Shown in pieces: positions 16,081 to 25,805 of a DNA stretch of 49,827 nucleotides. This DNA comes from Myxococcales bacterium (GTDB lineage Bacteria > Myxococcota_A > Polyangia > Palsa-1104 > JAEUJZ01): NCBI GenBank assembly GCA_016794465.1, contig JAEUKA010000052.1, positions 1 to 49,827 on the forward strand, given 5' to 3'. The translations under genes were made by a program, and so were the position numbers. Each line of letters starts with the position of its first letter. The first letter of the stretch is position 1. A model generated the notes under the pieces. It did no database searches. It had not been told where the DNA came from and saw nothing but the letters and a program-made list of their open reading frames with translations.

Positions 16081-19000
16081 TCACCGCCGCTCTTGCACCG
16101 GCTTCTGCGTAAGCAGTGAAGCAACTCGCCTACGGTCCGATTCGTAGTCATGGCGGAGCAGCGGATTTTGGGCCAAGGCCCGCGCCAAGGACTCCTCTGC
16201 GCTCTGGAGCATACGCTGTTTCTCATCGGTGCTGACGAGCTGCTCGGCCTTTCGTAGCAGCAGCGCCCCACGGATGGCGTGGCCTTGCGGCAGATCGTTT
16301 TGTAGCGACAGCGCGCGGTCTGTCACCGAAAGAGCCTCCGTCAACAAGCTGAGCAGTGGTCGCGGTGAGGTTGCGACGGACTGGGCTAGCAGCACGCGTG
16401 CCAGCTCGGTCAGGGCATCGGCGCTGGTGGGGGACAGAGAGACGGCGCGGCGAGCATCAGCCAGTGCCAGGCGCAGTGGCATCGTCGTCGGGAGTCCTTG
16501 CTGGTGGGCCCATTCTGCTTCGACCAGACGGAGTCGACACGCCAAGAGATGAAAGTCGGCCTCGCTCGGATTTTTTTCGACAACTCGCTGCACATCGGCT
16601 TGCCCGGTTTGCAGAAACAGCGTCGGACTCTTTCTTTGGAGTAACTGATATTTCGCCGCAAGCAACATGGCAGATCCATGCACAAAGCTATTGACATCGT
16701 CATTTGGATTTATTTCCCGAGATGCGGCCAGATCTTTCTCGGCATCGGTCAATAGCACACTGGGATCTTGTTTCGTATCGAGCAAGTATTTGGCCATCTG
16801 CAATTTGGCAAGAGCGAGATTGTTACGTAGATTTGGAATCGATTTGCTGATTGCGCTGGCATTTTCGGCAGCGCGACTGGCTTCTTGCAACTGCTTGGAG
16901 ACATCGCGACCATGTGCGACTTGATATTGAGCAAATGAAGCGTAGGTCAGAACAAGGTTATTATATGCTGATATATATTCTGGGTGGATGTCGATGGCTT
17001 TTCGGAATGACGAAATTGCCAGTTTAAAGTCGGGTTCGGGATCTAAGCTCTTGCTGACTAACCATTGTGCTCGTTCTTGATACACAAGACCCAGGTCATT
17101 GACGGCCCAGGGAAATTTGGGGGCGACGGCAATCGCTTGCCCGAGCATGTGAATGGCTTTATTCCATGATTCACTCGGATCTTGTCCAATGTCTCGTTCG
17201 TAATTTCCACGCACCCAATAGCCATTTCCGATTGCATCATAAGCAACTTCGTCTGAATGATTCAGTCGAACAGCGTTTTCACCAGCAGTTAGTAGGAGTT
17301 CAATATCCGGGCGAGGATCTTTCCCACTGATTAGTTTTTCCCAGGCGAGCCAGAAATGTGCATATGATTTCTTGGTATAACCAGTGCCATCTTGCGGTGC
17401 AGAAATGTTGGACTTTTCGCAAGCGGTCAGTGCGTTTTGCAATGCAACGGTTGGTGATTTTCCTTGTGCGCTATCAAGCTGAGACTGCTGGATCCAGGCT
17501 TCCGAAATGGCTTGGTAAACAGTTGCATCGCTCCGCCCGATATTGGCCGCCGCTTCGTAGGCAGTAATGGCCAACTTGAGGTTTTCGTTGGCACCTTGAT
17601 AATTGCCGTGGCCGCGCTGCTCGCTCGCCTGCTCTAGATAGACATCGCCCTCCAGCTTGCGGGCCTCATAGAGCCATGGTGAATCCACCGCAGTAAGCTT
17701 GGCCTTGGCCAGCGCGACATCGTATTGCTTGCGGTACCAGGCGACCAGCGACGCCAACAGATCCGGTGAGTCGAGCTTGGCGCCATGGCTACGTTCCAGA
17801 GACGTCAGCGCGGGAAGGAGATACTGCACTTCGAGCTGCTTCTGCCGAGCCGCGAGCCAGCCTTTGTCACCGTGCCGCCGTGCCTCGATGAGTTCCTTTT
17901 GATACAGCTGTCCCAGGACCGCCCCGAGTGCGTAATGCAAATCAGGAAGCTCGACTCCGTTTTCACGCGCCCGCAACAGCGCTGCCCGTGCCGGTTCCAG
18001 CTCATGGAGTGCCAAGTGGCCGCGGCCAATCGCGTAGTGGATGTAGCCGACGTCGCCGGGATCCAGCTTGCGCAGCTGCGCTTCCATCTCGACCATGCGG
18101 CGACGGGTCAGGACCTGTTCATGCCCGATATCATGCAGAGGCAGCTGATACGCAGAGCGTAGCAGCCACTCGATGTCCTTGACGTCCTGGGCGAGCTGTT
18201 GGGCCAGCTGGGCTTGGGCGGCGGCGCGCTGGGCTGCTCGGGCTCGCTCGCGCTGGGCCAGTATTCGCGACCGCAGGGAGTAGCCCGCGAGGCCCAAGAT
18301 GGCGAGCAGAGAAATCGTCGATACCGCCACCAGCGCTCTGTGACGAAGGACAAACCGGCGTAGGCGGTACCGCAGGCTTGCACGACGAGCCAGAATGGGC
18401 TCGACCTTGATATGGCGTTGCAGATCCTCGGCCAGAGCGAGTGCAGAGTCGTAGCGCTGAGCCGGTTCTTTGCTCAGGCACTTGAGGATGATGGTCTCCA
18501 GATTCGGCGGCAGGGAGGGCAGGATGGTGCGCGGTGGCGTCGGGTCTTCATTGAGGACCCTCAGCAGCACGTTGACGACGCTCTGATCCTCGAAAGGAGG
18601 CACTCCCAAGATCAAGTCATAGAGTGTTGCACCCAAGCTGTAGATATCCGCCCGGCGGTCGAGGTTGTGGTTATCTCCGCGGGCTTGTTCAGGAGACATA
18701 TACGCCGGCGTACCCATCACAGCCCCGGATTCCGTCAGTCCGCGATTTTCATTTGCCTCGCGCGCCAGTCCGAAGTCCATGACAATCGGCTGCCACCGTC
18801 CGTCTTCGCCACGCTCGACCATGATGTTCGACGGCTTGAGGTCCCGATGGATGATTCCGAGCTTGTGTGCGGCGTGGACTGCTTCCGCCACCGCCGCCAG
18901 GATCAACACTTTCTCATCCAGCGATAGCAACGGTCTCAGCTTGTCGAGCGGCTTGCCGTCGACGTACCGCATGGCAATGAACGACTTGCCATCGACCTCG

Positions 19001-19623
19001 CCCACTTCGTAGACCTCGCAGACGCCCGGATGATCAATGCGGGCCTGCGCTCTGGCTTCCTGGAGAAAGCGGATCGCGAGATGGGGGTCGCCACCACGGA
19101 CGAATTTCAGCGCCACCAGTCGGCCCAGTCGCCTGTCGCGTGCCTTGTAGACCGCGCCCATTCCGCCCTGCCCGAGCAAGGAAAGGAACTCATAGCGCGC
19201 CCAGTCCATCACGGGGAATGGAGCAGCCGCGGGAGGTAGGGGTGCAGGTGCCGCGCTGCCAGCCATCGTGTCACCGATCGCCAAATCCAAGCCGGTCGCC
19301 GGATTCAAGTCTGAGCTGCTGAGCTGTAGTGAGGAGCCACTGCCCCAAGAGGGGTTCCTAGGTCCGCTGCTCCCTTCTGGTGGGTCTCCGATCGTTTGTG
19401 CCACAAGCTCCGCTCGGGAATCGGCTATCAACTGCTCAATGGCCTCGGGAGCAATCCGGCCCTTTTGCACCAATCTGTCCAGCCGCGGGCCGAAGCGCGT
19501 CGATGGTGTCGCGTCGGACCCGGTTGGCTCCGAGTTGTCTACAGCCCTGACATCGCTGGCTGACAGAAGCCCCCGCGCCAACGCGCGATGAAGGAGCGCT
19601 TCCTCCGGTATTCCGGTCGCCAT
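16081..19623 (-). CDS. Ser/Thr protein kinase with transmembrane helix and TPR domain, 1180 aa
   Basis: A 140-residue low-complexity leader precedes a Hanks-type kinase domain: GQGGMGAVY (about 151-159), VALKFV Lys, HRDLKPSN catalytic loop, MDFGLA, and GTPAYMSPEQ. All catalytic residues are present. A single hydrophobic helix (LVAVSTISLLAILGLAGY, about 450-470) should anchor it, followed by roughly 650 residues of TPR-like helices that would lie outside the cytoplasm or bind partners. Such kinases are abundant in myxobacteria and could phosphorylate the ligands of the FHA activators here. Parts of the TPR half (16.6-17.5 kb) are AT-richer than the kinase half. It is convergent with the ADYC gene, six bases apart. 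Confidence 0.9.
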   Translation of the reverse strand: MATGIPEEALLHRALARGLLSASDVRAVDNSEPTGSDATPSTRFGPRLDRLVQKGRIAPEAIEQLIADSRAELVAQTIGDPPEGSSGPRNPSWGSGSSLQLSSSDLNPATGLDLAIGDTMAGSAAPAPLPPAAAPFPVMDWARYEFLSLLGQGGMGAVYKARDRRLGRLVALKFVRGGDPHLAIRFLQEARAQARIDHPGVCEVYEVGEVDGKSFIAMRYVDGKPLDKLRPLLSLDEKVLILAAVAEAVHAAHKLGIIHRDLKPSNIMVERGEDGRWQPIVMDFGLAREANENRGLTESGAVMGTPAYMSPEQARGDNHNLDRRADIYSLGATLYDLILGVPPFEDQSVVNVLLRVLNEDPTPPRTILPSLPPNLETIILKCLSKEPAQRYDSALALAEDLQRHIKVEPILARRASLRYRLRRFVLRHRALVAVSTISLLAILGLAGYSLRSRILAQRERARAAQRAAAQAQLAQQLAQDVKDIEWLLRSAYQLPLHDIGHEQVLTRRRMVEMEAQLRKLDPGDVGYIHYAIGRGHLALHELEPARAALLRARENGVELPDLHYALGAVLGQLYQKELIEARRHGDKGWLAARQKQLEVQYLLPALTSLERSHGAKLDSPDLLASLVAWYRKQYDVALAKAKLTAVDSPWLYEARKLEGDVYLEQASEQRGHGNYQGANENLKLAITAYEAAANIGRSDATVYQAISEAWIQQSQLDSAQGKSPTVALQNALTACEKSNISAPQDGTGYTKKSYAHFWLAWEKLISGKDPRPDIELLLTAGENAVRLNHSDEVAYDAIGNGYWVRGNYERDIGQDPSESWNKAIHMLGQAIAVAPKFPWAVNDLGLVYQERAQWLVSKSLDPEPDFKLAISSFRKAIDIHPEYISAYNNLVLTYASFAQYQVAHGRDVSKQLQEASRAAENASAISKSIPNLRNNLALAKLQMAKYLLDTKQDPSVLLTDAEKDLAASREINPNDDVNSFVHGSAMLLAAKYQLLQRKSPTLFLQTGQADVQRVVEKNPSEADFHLLACRLRLVEAEWAHQQGLPTTMPLRLALADARRAVSLSPTSADALTELARVLLAQSVATSPRPLLSLLTEALSVTDRALSLQNDLPQGHAIRGALLLRKAEQLVSTDEKQRMLQSAEESLARALAQNPLLRHDYESDRRRVASLLTQKPVQERR

Positions 19624-19775
19624 CTTTTCATTCTACCGATCTTCGAAATTGGATTCCGCCGCCCCATCACTTATTTACGCCCCAATGGCCACTCTGCCGG
19701 CACTCACGCGAACGGTCCGACCCTTCCTTGTCCTCTCCGTCCCTACACACGACCACGGAGGGAGACTGCTCCAGC

Positions 19776-20030
19776 GTTCGTCGGGACCGCACTACTGCAG
19801 ACTTCCCAAACGTAACCCACGTCCTTGCTTTCGATCGGCTCGTCGTCGAGAAAAACTTCGACGAACCGAACGGTATTCGAGTGCGCGACTATCTAGAGAA
19901 GATCATCCAGGTATCCTTTGATATTCCTGCGCCTGAGCCCTCGACATGCCATCGCATCCTGTTTCCGGAAATGGATGCAGTGCTGCTAATCCGCCAAGCG
20001 ATGGCTCGGTCAGGTGGTTGTAATGAATGA
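19776..20030 (+). pseudogene. KAP-family P-loop NTPase remnant
   Basis: The frame reads 'FPNVTHVLAFDRLVVEKNFD', then VRDYLEKIIQVSFDIPAPE, which is the post-Walker-B block of KAP NTPases (FDR..v...l....YLEKi.Q..f.iP.p). The Walker A half is missing on the left and the rest is lost before the IS91-like element begins near 20.07 kb. KAP NTPases are found in bacterial defence loci, so this may be a trace of a former defence gene. Confidence 0.6.
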
Positions 20031-20258
20031 AGCGCTACTACATTTGACCTGCCCCCCGAAAGATGATCCAAGGAAAAAGTGAGTCCTCCTAGACAACGGA
20101 AGTGGTACGGAGGACCGATGCGGAAAAGTCTGTTGAACGAAGCCGCGGGTACGCGGCAGCTTTGTGCCGGACTCATGCGTTGACGCAGTAGCGTCGGTAC
20201 GAGGGCTTGGCCGATGGTTCTTCTGGGGCGCCTATTCCGGGCGCCTAAGGAGGAATCC

Positions 20259-21125
20259 ATGGGTCAAGTCCGAGACAAGATGCGCAGTGACCTCAAGCTC
20301 AAGGGCTATTCGCTCAGCACGAGCGAAAAGTACCTGCGCGTCGGCTACAAGCTGGCGGAGTACTTTCGGCGCTGTCCGTCTCAGCTCGAGCTACCGCAGG
20401 TTCAGCAGTTCCTGCTCCACCTCATCGAGGACAAAAAGCTTGGGCCTGCGGGTCACAAGATGTATGTGGCCGGGCTGAAATTCTTGTACGGAGTGACGCT
20501 GGAGCGACCCGACATTGCGTCGCGGCTGGTCTTTCCCAAGGTACCCTACACACTGCCGGAAGTCCTGTCTTTTGAGCAGGTACAGGAGGTGTTGCAAGCC
20601 GTCACTCCGCTTCGCCATCGGGCCGTGCTGATGTGCACCTACGCCTCGGGACTGCGCATCAGTGAGGCGTGTCGGCTGCAAGTCGGCGACATCGACCGTC
20701 AGCGTGATGTGATTCACGTACGCGGAGGCAAGGGAAAGCGCGACCGCTTCGCACCGCTGGGCCCGACGCTGCTCGGACTTCTCGCGGAGTACTGGCGGGC
20801 CGAGCGACCCCCAAAGCCCTTGCTCTTTCCGGATTCCGGAGGGTCTGTCTGCGTCACTCCTTCAGCGGTGAGGAGGTCTCTGCATCTGGCGGCCAAGAAG
20901 GTCGGACTCGGTCGTCGCGTGACGCCGCACCTGCTGCGCCACAGCTTCGCTACGCATCTACTGGAGCAGGGAGCAGACCTGCGCGCTTTGCAGATGATGC
21001 TCGGCCACGGCTCGATTCGTTCGACGGTGCGCTACACCCATGTCAGCACCGCGCACATCGCCAAGACCGGTAGTCCCTTGGAGCGTGGCGGCAAGCAGAG
21101 TCCCTCAAAGCCTCGGTCCCGGTAG
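20259..21125 (+). CDS. IS91-associated tyrosine recombinase, 288 aa
   Basis: Phage-integrase fold with an N-terminal SAM-like domain (LKLKGYSLSTSEKYLRVGYK) and all catalytic residues: Arg in SGLRISEA, a Lys in GGKGKRDR, HLLRHSFATHLL, LGHGSIRST and the nucleophile Tyr in VRYTHV. The ATG at 20259 has AAGGAGGA six bases upstream, so upstream in-frame starts are rejected. Its TAG is immediately followed by the GTG of the transposase. It may resolve or support rolling-circle transposition intermediates. Confidence 0.9.
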   Translation: MGQVRDKMRSDLKLKGYSLSTSEKYLRVGYKLAEYFRRCPSQLELPQVQQFLLHLIEDKKLGPAGHKMYVAGLKFLYGVTLERPDIASRLVFPKVPYTLPEVLSFEQVQEVLQAVTPLRHRAVLMCTYASGLRISEACRLQVGDIDRQRDVIHVRGGKGKRDRFAPLGPTLLGLLAEYWRAERPPKPLLFPDSGGSVCVTPSAVRRSLHLAAKKVGLGRRVTPHLLRHSFATHLLEQGADLRALQMMLGHGSIRSTVRYTHVSTAHIAKTGSPLERGGKQSPSKPRSR

Positions 21126-22385
21126 GTGGAGGGAACCCAGCAGATACAGCCCCTGCAGCGTCCCAAGCTGGAGGTGGGAGACGTACTCCGCGCGCACGGA
21201 ATGGACTATCGTGCGCAGCAGATGCTGACGCCCCAGCAGAGCAGAGTGCTACAGGCGCTGATGCAGTGTCGGACGGCGGCCTTAGGCGGACACCTGGAGG
21301 TCTGTGACCACTGCGGACTGACTCGTCCGGCCTACAATTCCTGTCGCGACCGGCACTGTCCCAAGTGTCAGAGTCTGCGGCAGGCAAAGTGGATTGCGGA
21401 GCGCAAGGAGCGACTGCTACCGCTGCCCTATTTCCATGTCGTCTTCACTCTGCCCGCGCAGCTGCGTCGGCTGTGCAAAAGATATGATCGCGCGCTGTGC
21501 GGACTCCTGTTCAAGGCCGCGACCACGACGCTGCAGCGGCTGGCCGAAGATCCCAAGTGGCTCGGTGCGCGCATCGCAATTACGGCAGTGCTGCATACCT
21601 GGACGCGCGAACTGGACTATCATCCGCACCTGCACTGCATCGTCAGCGCCGGCGGACTGTCGCTTGATGGCACCCACATTGTGCATGGGAGTCCCCGGTA
21701 TCTGTTTCCGGTTGCGGTCTTGGGAGCGCTGTTTCGGGGGATATTTCTCGACGGACTCAAGCGAATGATCAAGCGCGGCAAAGTGAGGCTCGATGGCCTC
21801 GAAATCACACCGCTCCTCGACCAGCTGTACCAAGCGGACTGGGTGGTCTACGCCAAGCGGCCCTTCGGAGGTCCCGAGGCGGTCTTCTCGTACCTGGGTC
21901 GCTACACACACCGCGTCGGTCTGTCGAATCAGAGAATGCGCTCGATGGATGAGCAGGGAGTCTGCTTTCGCACCAAGGGAGGAAAGACCCTCACCCTCGC
22001 GCCGCAGGAGTTTATCCGTCGCTTGCTGCTACATGTTCTGCCGTCCGGATTCGTCAAGATTCGCCACTACGGACTGTGGTCCGGGGGCCGCATGCCCGAG
22101 CAGCTAGAGAAAGCGCGCCAGCTGCTGGAAGCACAGAGTCCAAATCCAACGACGGTAGAGGAGTCTTCCGATTCGCTGCCACCGGACTCCCAAATCGTTG
22201 CCGAAAGCGAGGAATCCGAGTCCGCGGAGGAAGAAGAGGAAGACTGGGCCGCTCGGCTGCTGCGACTGTGCGGAGTGGATCTCTCGCGCTGCCCAGTGTG
22301 CAAGGAGGGCCGAATGATCCGCCAGCCGCTGCCGTCGTCACCGCCGCTGTATGAGACTCCCAAACTCGGAGCGGATAGCTCATGA
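21126..22385 (+). CDS. IS91-family HUH transposase (Y2), 419 aa
   Basis: An N-terminal zinc-binding domain (CDHCG, CRDRHCPKC) is followed by the HUH metal site in HPHLHCIVSAGG and the tyrosine pair in YLGRYTHR, spaced Y-x3-Y as in IS91. Near the C-terminus an acidic stretch (about residues 355-380, ESEESESAEEEEED) and a CPVCKEG knuckle are seen. It nicks and joins single-stranded DNA for rolling-circle transposition. The start is a GTG directly after the recombinase stop. Confidence 0.9.
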   Translation: MEGTQQIQPLQRPKLEVGDVLRAHGMDYRAQQMLTPQQSRVLQALMQCRTAALGGHLEVCDHCGLTRPAYNSCRDRHCPKCQSLRQAKWIAERKERLLPLPYFHVVFTLPAQLRRLCKRYDRALCGLLFKAATTTLQRLAEDPKWLGARIAITAVLHTWTRELDYHPHLHCIVSAGGLSLDGTHIVHGSPRYLFPVAVLGALFRGIFLDGLKRMIKRGKVRLDGLEITPLLDQLYQADWVVYAKRPFGGPEAVFSYLGRYTHRVGLSNQRMRSMDEQGVCFRTKGGKTLTLAPQEFIRRLLLHVLPSGFVKIRHYGLWSGGRMPEQLEKARQLLEAQSPNPTTVEESSDSLPPDSQIVAESEESESAEEEEEDWAARLLRLCGVDLSRCPVCKEGRMIRQPLPSSPPLYETPKLGADSS

Positions 22386-22631
22386 CCGCTGCAGTTTTTT
22401 ACCGAGTGAACACGCCACAGTCCGTACATGAGCGCCCAGCCAGGGCGAACCGGATAGCTGCGTCCACTGCGTCCTCATCACACCGCACACAGCGGACGGG
22501 ACCTTGGGAAATTCCCTCGCCAAGGCCCGCCCGGAACCCGCTTCCGCAAGCCTCGTCCCCTCACGCCCGGATCACCGCTCCCTCCCTTTGCCCATAGCCC
22601 TGTGCCAAGCTTCCGGCTTCGTTCAACCCGC

Positions 22632-22704
22632 CGTTTGCCGCACCCCAGCCCGACAACGTCGGCGCCAATCCACATTCCCACGCAGGGCTGGGGTGCGGCA
22701 AACG
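22632..22704. repeat. Perfect 20-bp inverted repeat with 33-bp loop
   Basis: 22632-22651 is the exact reverse complement of GGGCTGGGGTGCGGCAAACG at 22685-22704. It lies between the IS91-like element and the IS3 remnant and may be an IS end or a folded terminus. No function is assigned. Confidence 0.7.
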
Positions 22705-22712
22705 CCTCTTAG

Positions 22713-23350
22713 TTTACCGAGGCGCAGGTGATTGGGATTCTGAAGCGAGCTGAAGCAGGACAGCCAGTGACGGAGCTGTGCCGCGAGCTGGGAATCACGC
22801 AGCAGACGTTCTATCGCTGGAGACGGAAATACGGCGGGATGGAGGTTTCCTCAGCGCAGGAGCCAAAACCGGCTGCTCGACGAGAATCGGCGACTCAAGC
22901 ACCTGGTGGCGGAGCTGGCGCTCGACAACCGGATTCTCAAGGATTTGCTCGGAAAAAAAGTGATTCCGCTCGCTGCGCAGCGTCAGAGCGTGCAGCGAGT
23001 CCGGACGCAGCAGCAGGTCAGCCAGCGTCGCGCCTGCCGGGCGCTGGGCTTTTCACGGGCCGGAGTGCGGTATAGGTCGAGGCGAAGGACGGACCAGCGG
23101 CTGCGAGGGCTGCTGCGTACGTTGGCGGAGCAGCGGCCTCGCTACGGATATCGCCGGCTGCATGCGCTTCTGCGACGGCGTGGCGAGCGGGTGAACAAGA
23201 AACGCATGCACCGTCTGTATCGCGAGGAAGGACTACACCTGCGGCGACAGAAGCGTCGCAAGAAGCGCTGCGGCCCGAGGAGCGTGCTGCTGCCGTGCAG
23301 TCGGCCCAATCAGCGCTGGTCGCTCGATTTCATGCAGGACAGCCTCGGCA
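22713..23350 (+). pseudogene. IS3-family transposase remnant (orfA/orfB)
   Basis: orfA opens FTEAQVIGILKRAE directly after a TAG at 22710-22712, so its own start is lost. It has an HTH ('LCRELGITQQTFYRWRRKYG'). A one-base shift near 22862 is needed to reach 'ENRRLKHLVAELALDNRILK', followed by a GGAAAAAAAG run of the type used for programmed frameshifting. orfB residues follow (RRACRALGFSRAGVRY, RPRYGYRRLHALL, NQRWSLDFM with the first Asp of DDE). At about 23350 similarity stops, so the integrase core is cut and the element is dead. Confidence 0.8.
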
Positions 23351-23427
23351 ATGGGCGTCATCTGCTCGTTGAATCGCGTTGCTGCCAGCGTCGCCATGTC
23401 GTTGAAGAAGTGACCTTCCCTGAAAGA

Positions 23428-23528
23428 CTGGGCAGGTGGGTTCGTACAGAGGCAGTGCCAGTCATCATGAGGCGACGCTTGGCCGCGACGTCGCTTTCTC
23501 TGGATGACGAACGAACCCACCCACCCAG
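23428..23528. repeat. 101-bp MITE-like element with 18-bp inverted ends
   Basis: CTGGGCAGGTGGGTTCGT (23428-23445) pairs with ACGAACCCACCCACCCAG (23511-23528), 16 of 18 positions matching. No target duplication is obvious. It lies in the gene-free stretch 23351-23926, in which I see no other supported gene. Confidence 0.45.
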
Positions 23529-23926
23529 TACGACTGGCGCAAACCGATCGTCTCGAGCCCAACACAACACCCTGTTGGATCTAACGATCTCCGTACACCG
23601 GCACAGGTTGTGGGGTCAAGTGGCTCGCGGTTGCTGGTGGTTGCTGGTCGAGCCTGGGCGAGGTTTCGTGGTTCTGAGGCCAAGAGACGTTGTCGCTGTT
23701 CCGGCCATGAGCATCCGATCGGTCACTTCTTCCGCTCCATCTCGCTTGGTGGGTCTGGTTGGCTATGGCTTGCTGAGCGATCTGCGACGGAGGCGAGCGG
23801 CCTTCGCTGATACGAAAGGAATCGCTCGCTGGCTGCGAAAAGGCGGTTGACCGCTGTCAGCTGGAACGGTGCAGGTCGGTTCCTGGTCGATTCTGAGTCC
23901 ACATCGACAACTCGGCAGGGGTGTGG

Positions 23927-24943
23927 CTACTCGCTCCCAACAACAACCCGCTTCGGATTCACCGACGCCCAACGATGGGAAGTATGGGCTTTGATGGTGA
24001 CCCAGCGGCGTTCTTGGTTTCCTTCGCCGCAGCGCTGGAGGCGGACGTGCTCTCGGACTGTGACCTCGACCCAGGACAGGCCGTCCGTGTTGAGCGGTTG
24101 CTCCGGCTTCGGTGGCGGAGCAGTCTTCTTGGGCTCGATGCGCTTTTTCTCTGCGGGGTCGATGCCAACGTAGCGAGTGATCCAACCAGGCGGGCGAGGG
24201 GCTGCTGTCTTGGCAGTTGCACCGCGCTCCTTCTTCGGAACCTCATCACGGGTGCGCAGGAAGGTGTTTTCGGCTTCGAGGAGCGCACCAAGCAGCATCG
24301 CAAATCGTACAGCTGTCTGTAGCCACTCCTGATGCTCGCGGTATTCGTCCTTGGTGATGGGTTGGGTGGCGTGCCACCCATCGGCGCGCCATTGGTAGTC
24401 CTCGTCGACCGCATCCAAGTCCGGTTTTGCCACAGCCGTCCACGGCTGGCTCGTGAACATGGCCCGAACCTTGGGCTGTCCGTTGACGAGCCGCCAGCCG
24501 ACGACGTTCCAGTAACCGGTCTTCGGATCACAGAATCCTCCGAGCGCCGTCGTGTCGCCGAACAGTCGCTCGCCTTTGAGTGGCTCGATGACTTCCACGA
24601 GCCATGGCCGTCTCAATAGGAGCGGTAGGATCTCAGGAATGCTCGCCAGGCCGGTGCCTTTGATTCGCTTTGCGACTGCCGGGGTCAGTCGATGCGCCAC
24701 CAGTCGGTCCCAGAAGCCCACCGCCATTCTTGCCCAGAAGAGGAATGCTTCTTCGCTGTTCGTCTCCTTCATATGCCGAATCGCAACAGGGCCGATCTGC
24801 TTCAGCGTCTCCACTGCGGCCAGATCGGGATCGATCGGCGGTTGTGGATATAGACCCCGCGCCACGTTCCAAAAGAACCGAGTCCCCTCAGAGGCCGAGA
24901 ACTTGGTCAGCCACTCCATCCCCTGATTCCCATGCTGCTGCAT
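23927..24943 (-). CDS. Hypothetical protein, 338 aa
   Basis: I do not recognise this protein. It is Trp- and aromatic-rich, with no signal peptide or membrane helix. A Lys/Pro-rich linker (about 275-290) precedes a C-terminal block reading VTVREHVRLQRCG, then RRWVTIKAHTSHRW. That loosely resembles the 'V.gH.R.Q..G....r.iWI..H..g' tail of some phage or mobile-element proteins of unknown function; this is weak. Coding is supported by GC-rich third positions across the frame and lack of a competing frame. It stands alone between the IS remnants and a long non-coding stretch. Confidence 0.6.
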   Translation of the reverse strand: MQQHGNQGMEWLTKFSASEGTRFFWNVARGLYPQPPIDPDLAAVETLKQIGPVAIRHMKETNSEEAFLFWARMAVGFWDRLVAHRLTPAVAKRIKGTGLASIPEILPLLLRRPWLVEVIEPLKGERLFGDTTALGGFCDPKTGYWNVVGWRLVNGQPKVRAMFTSQPWTAVAKPDLDAVDEDYQWRADGWHATQPITKDEYREHQEWLQTAVRFAMLLGALLEAENTFLRTRDEVPKKERGATAKTAAPRPPGWITRYVGIDPAEKKRIEPKKTAPPPKPEQPLNTDGLSWVEVTVREHVRLQRCGEGNQERRWVTIKAHTSHRWASVNPKRVVVGSE

Positions 24944-25805
24944 GACGAGCGTCCCCCAGCATCAGAGCCTACCACGCCACCCAGGATGATGATCCTTGCG
25001 CTTCAATCGGTCGCCGCACTCGGTTTTCAAGACAAGGAAATGCGGGTCTTCGTGAACGAGCGTAGGTGAGCCAATGCCACCGTCGAAAGGAAGCAGAATC
25101 CTGACTACCAGATCCCTGTGTCACTACGAGAACGACTCGTCAAGGTCAAGCGGCCTACGGCCGTCGCCTTCGCGAACCTTGACCAGCCGTTCTCGTAGTG
25201 AGGTCGGGCCAATATGCCAGCCTGCTGAGCAGTCTGTCCTCTTCGGACAGCTTGCCAACCGCAGGACCTACGCTGGATCACGAAGACCCGGAAATGCCGC
25301 CAGAGTTCCGAGTATCCCGTCGCAACATGCTGCGGCAGCAGGACACCCTCCGCAGGGTACTCGACAAACAATACCAATCGACCGAGCTGATAATTCGGGA
25401 GTCTGTCTTGACGGAGATCCTCGAGTACCGTCTGCGCGCAGCTGTTCCGCATCAAGCAGAGGAAGGATGAGCCGACACCAGACAGTCAGGGCACGAAGTC
25501 TGTTGCCGAGCAGCGCTTGGAACCGGCCCAACCAAGCCCTCAGCCGGCTCAGAAGACCGCCCTAATCGGACCGGTCGACTTGTAAGCAGGGTCTCCGACG
25601 GCAATTCACCGGAATTCAGTCCATTGTCAGCAATACCTACATTCAGTCCCGAGGCTGAGCCCTCCCATCCCATCCGCGCGGATTGTTTCGCGCATGGCCC
25701 ACACACCTCTGGCTGATTAAACGTATTTAAACCTACATTTAATCGACGACACCCTGCCCAAATAGGCACCCCAGAATTAAGACCGTCACCGACGGGTCAA
25801 AATAA
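24944..25805. other. Gene-free stretch between mobile remnants
   Basis: Apart from the long hairpin at 25121-25201 I see no supported gene here. Short frames exist on both strands, for example minus 25105-25455, but they read through the palindrome and lack starts, ribosome sites or recognisable motifs. The last 150 bases are AT-rich. Confidence 0.5.
25121..25201. repeat. 81-bp imperfect palindrome
   Basis: TCACTACGAGAACG (25121-25134) pairs with CGTTCTCGTAGTGA (25188-25201). After a 4-nt step with two further pairs, GTCAAGGT (25139-25146) pairs with ACCTTGAC (25176-25183). The 29-nt loop contains GGCC-TAC-GGCC. It is too long and T-poor for a simple terminator and could be a folded mobile-element end or small repeat. 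Confidence 0.7.

Larger units (their letters stand above)
20070..22610 (+). mobile_element. IS91-family-like element with tyrosine recombinase
   Basis: Two adjacent genes, a tyrosine recombinase and an IS91 HUH/Y2 transposase, form the known recombinase-plus-transposase version of IS91 elements. The left flank has a hairpin, GTCCTCC (20083) with GGAGGAC (20113). IS91 elements lack terminal inverted repeats, so the ends given are approximate. Both genes look intact. Confidence 0.75.

Noticed and set aside
23763..24185. 140-aa minus-strand gene overlapping the 338-aa gene
   Set aside because: Arg/Pro/Ala-rich frame that shadows the 3' part of the better-supported gene.
25121..25201. Integron attC site
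   Set aside because: No GTTRRRY/RYYYAAC core sites and no integron integrase nearby.
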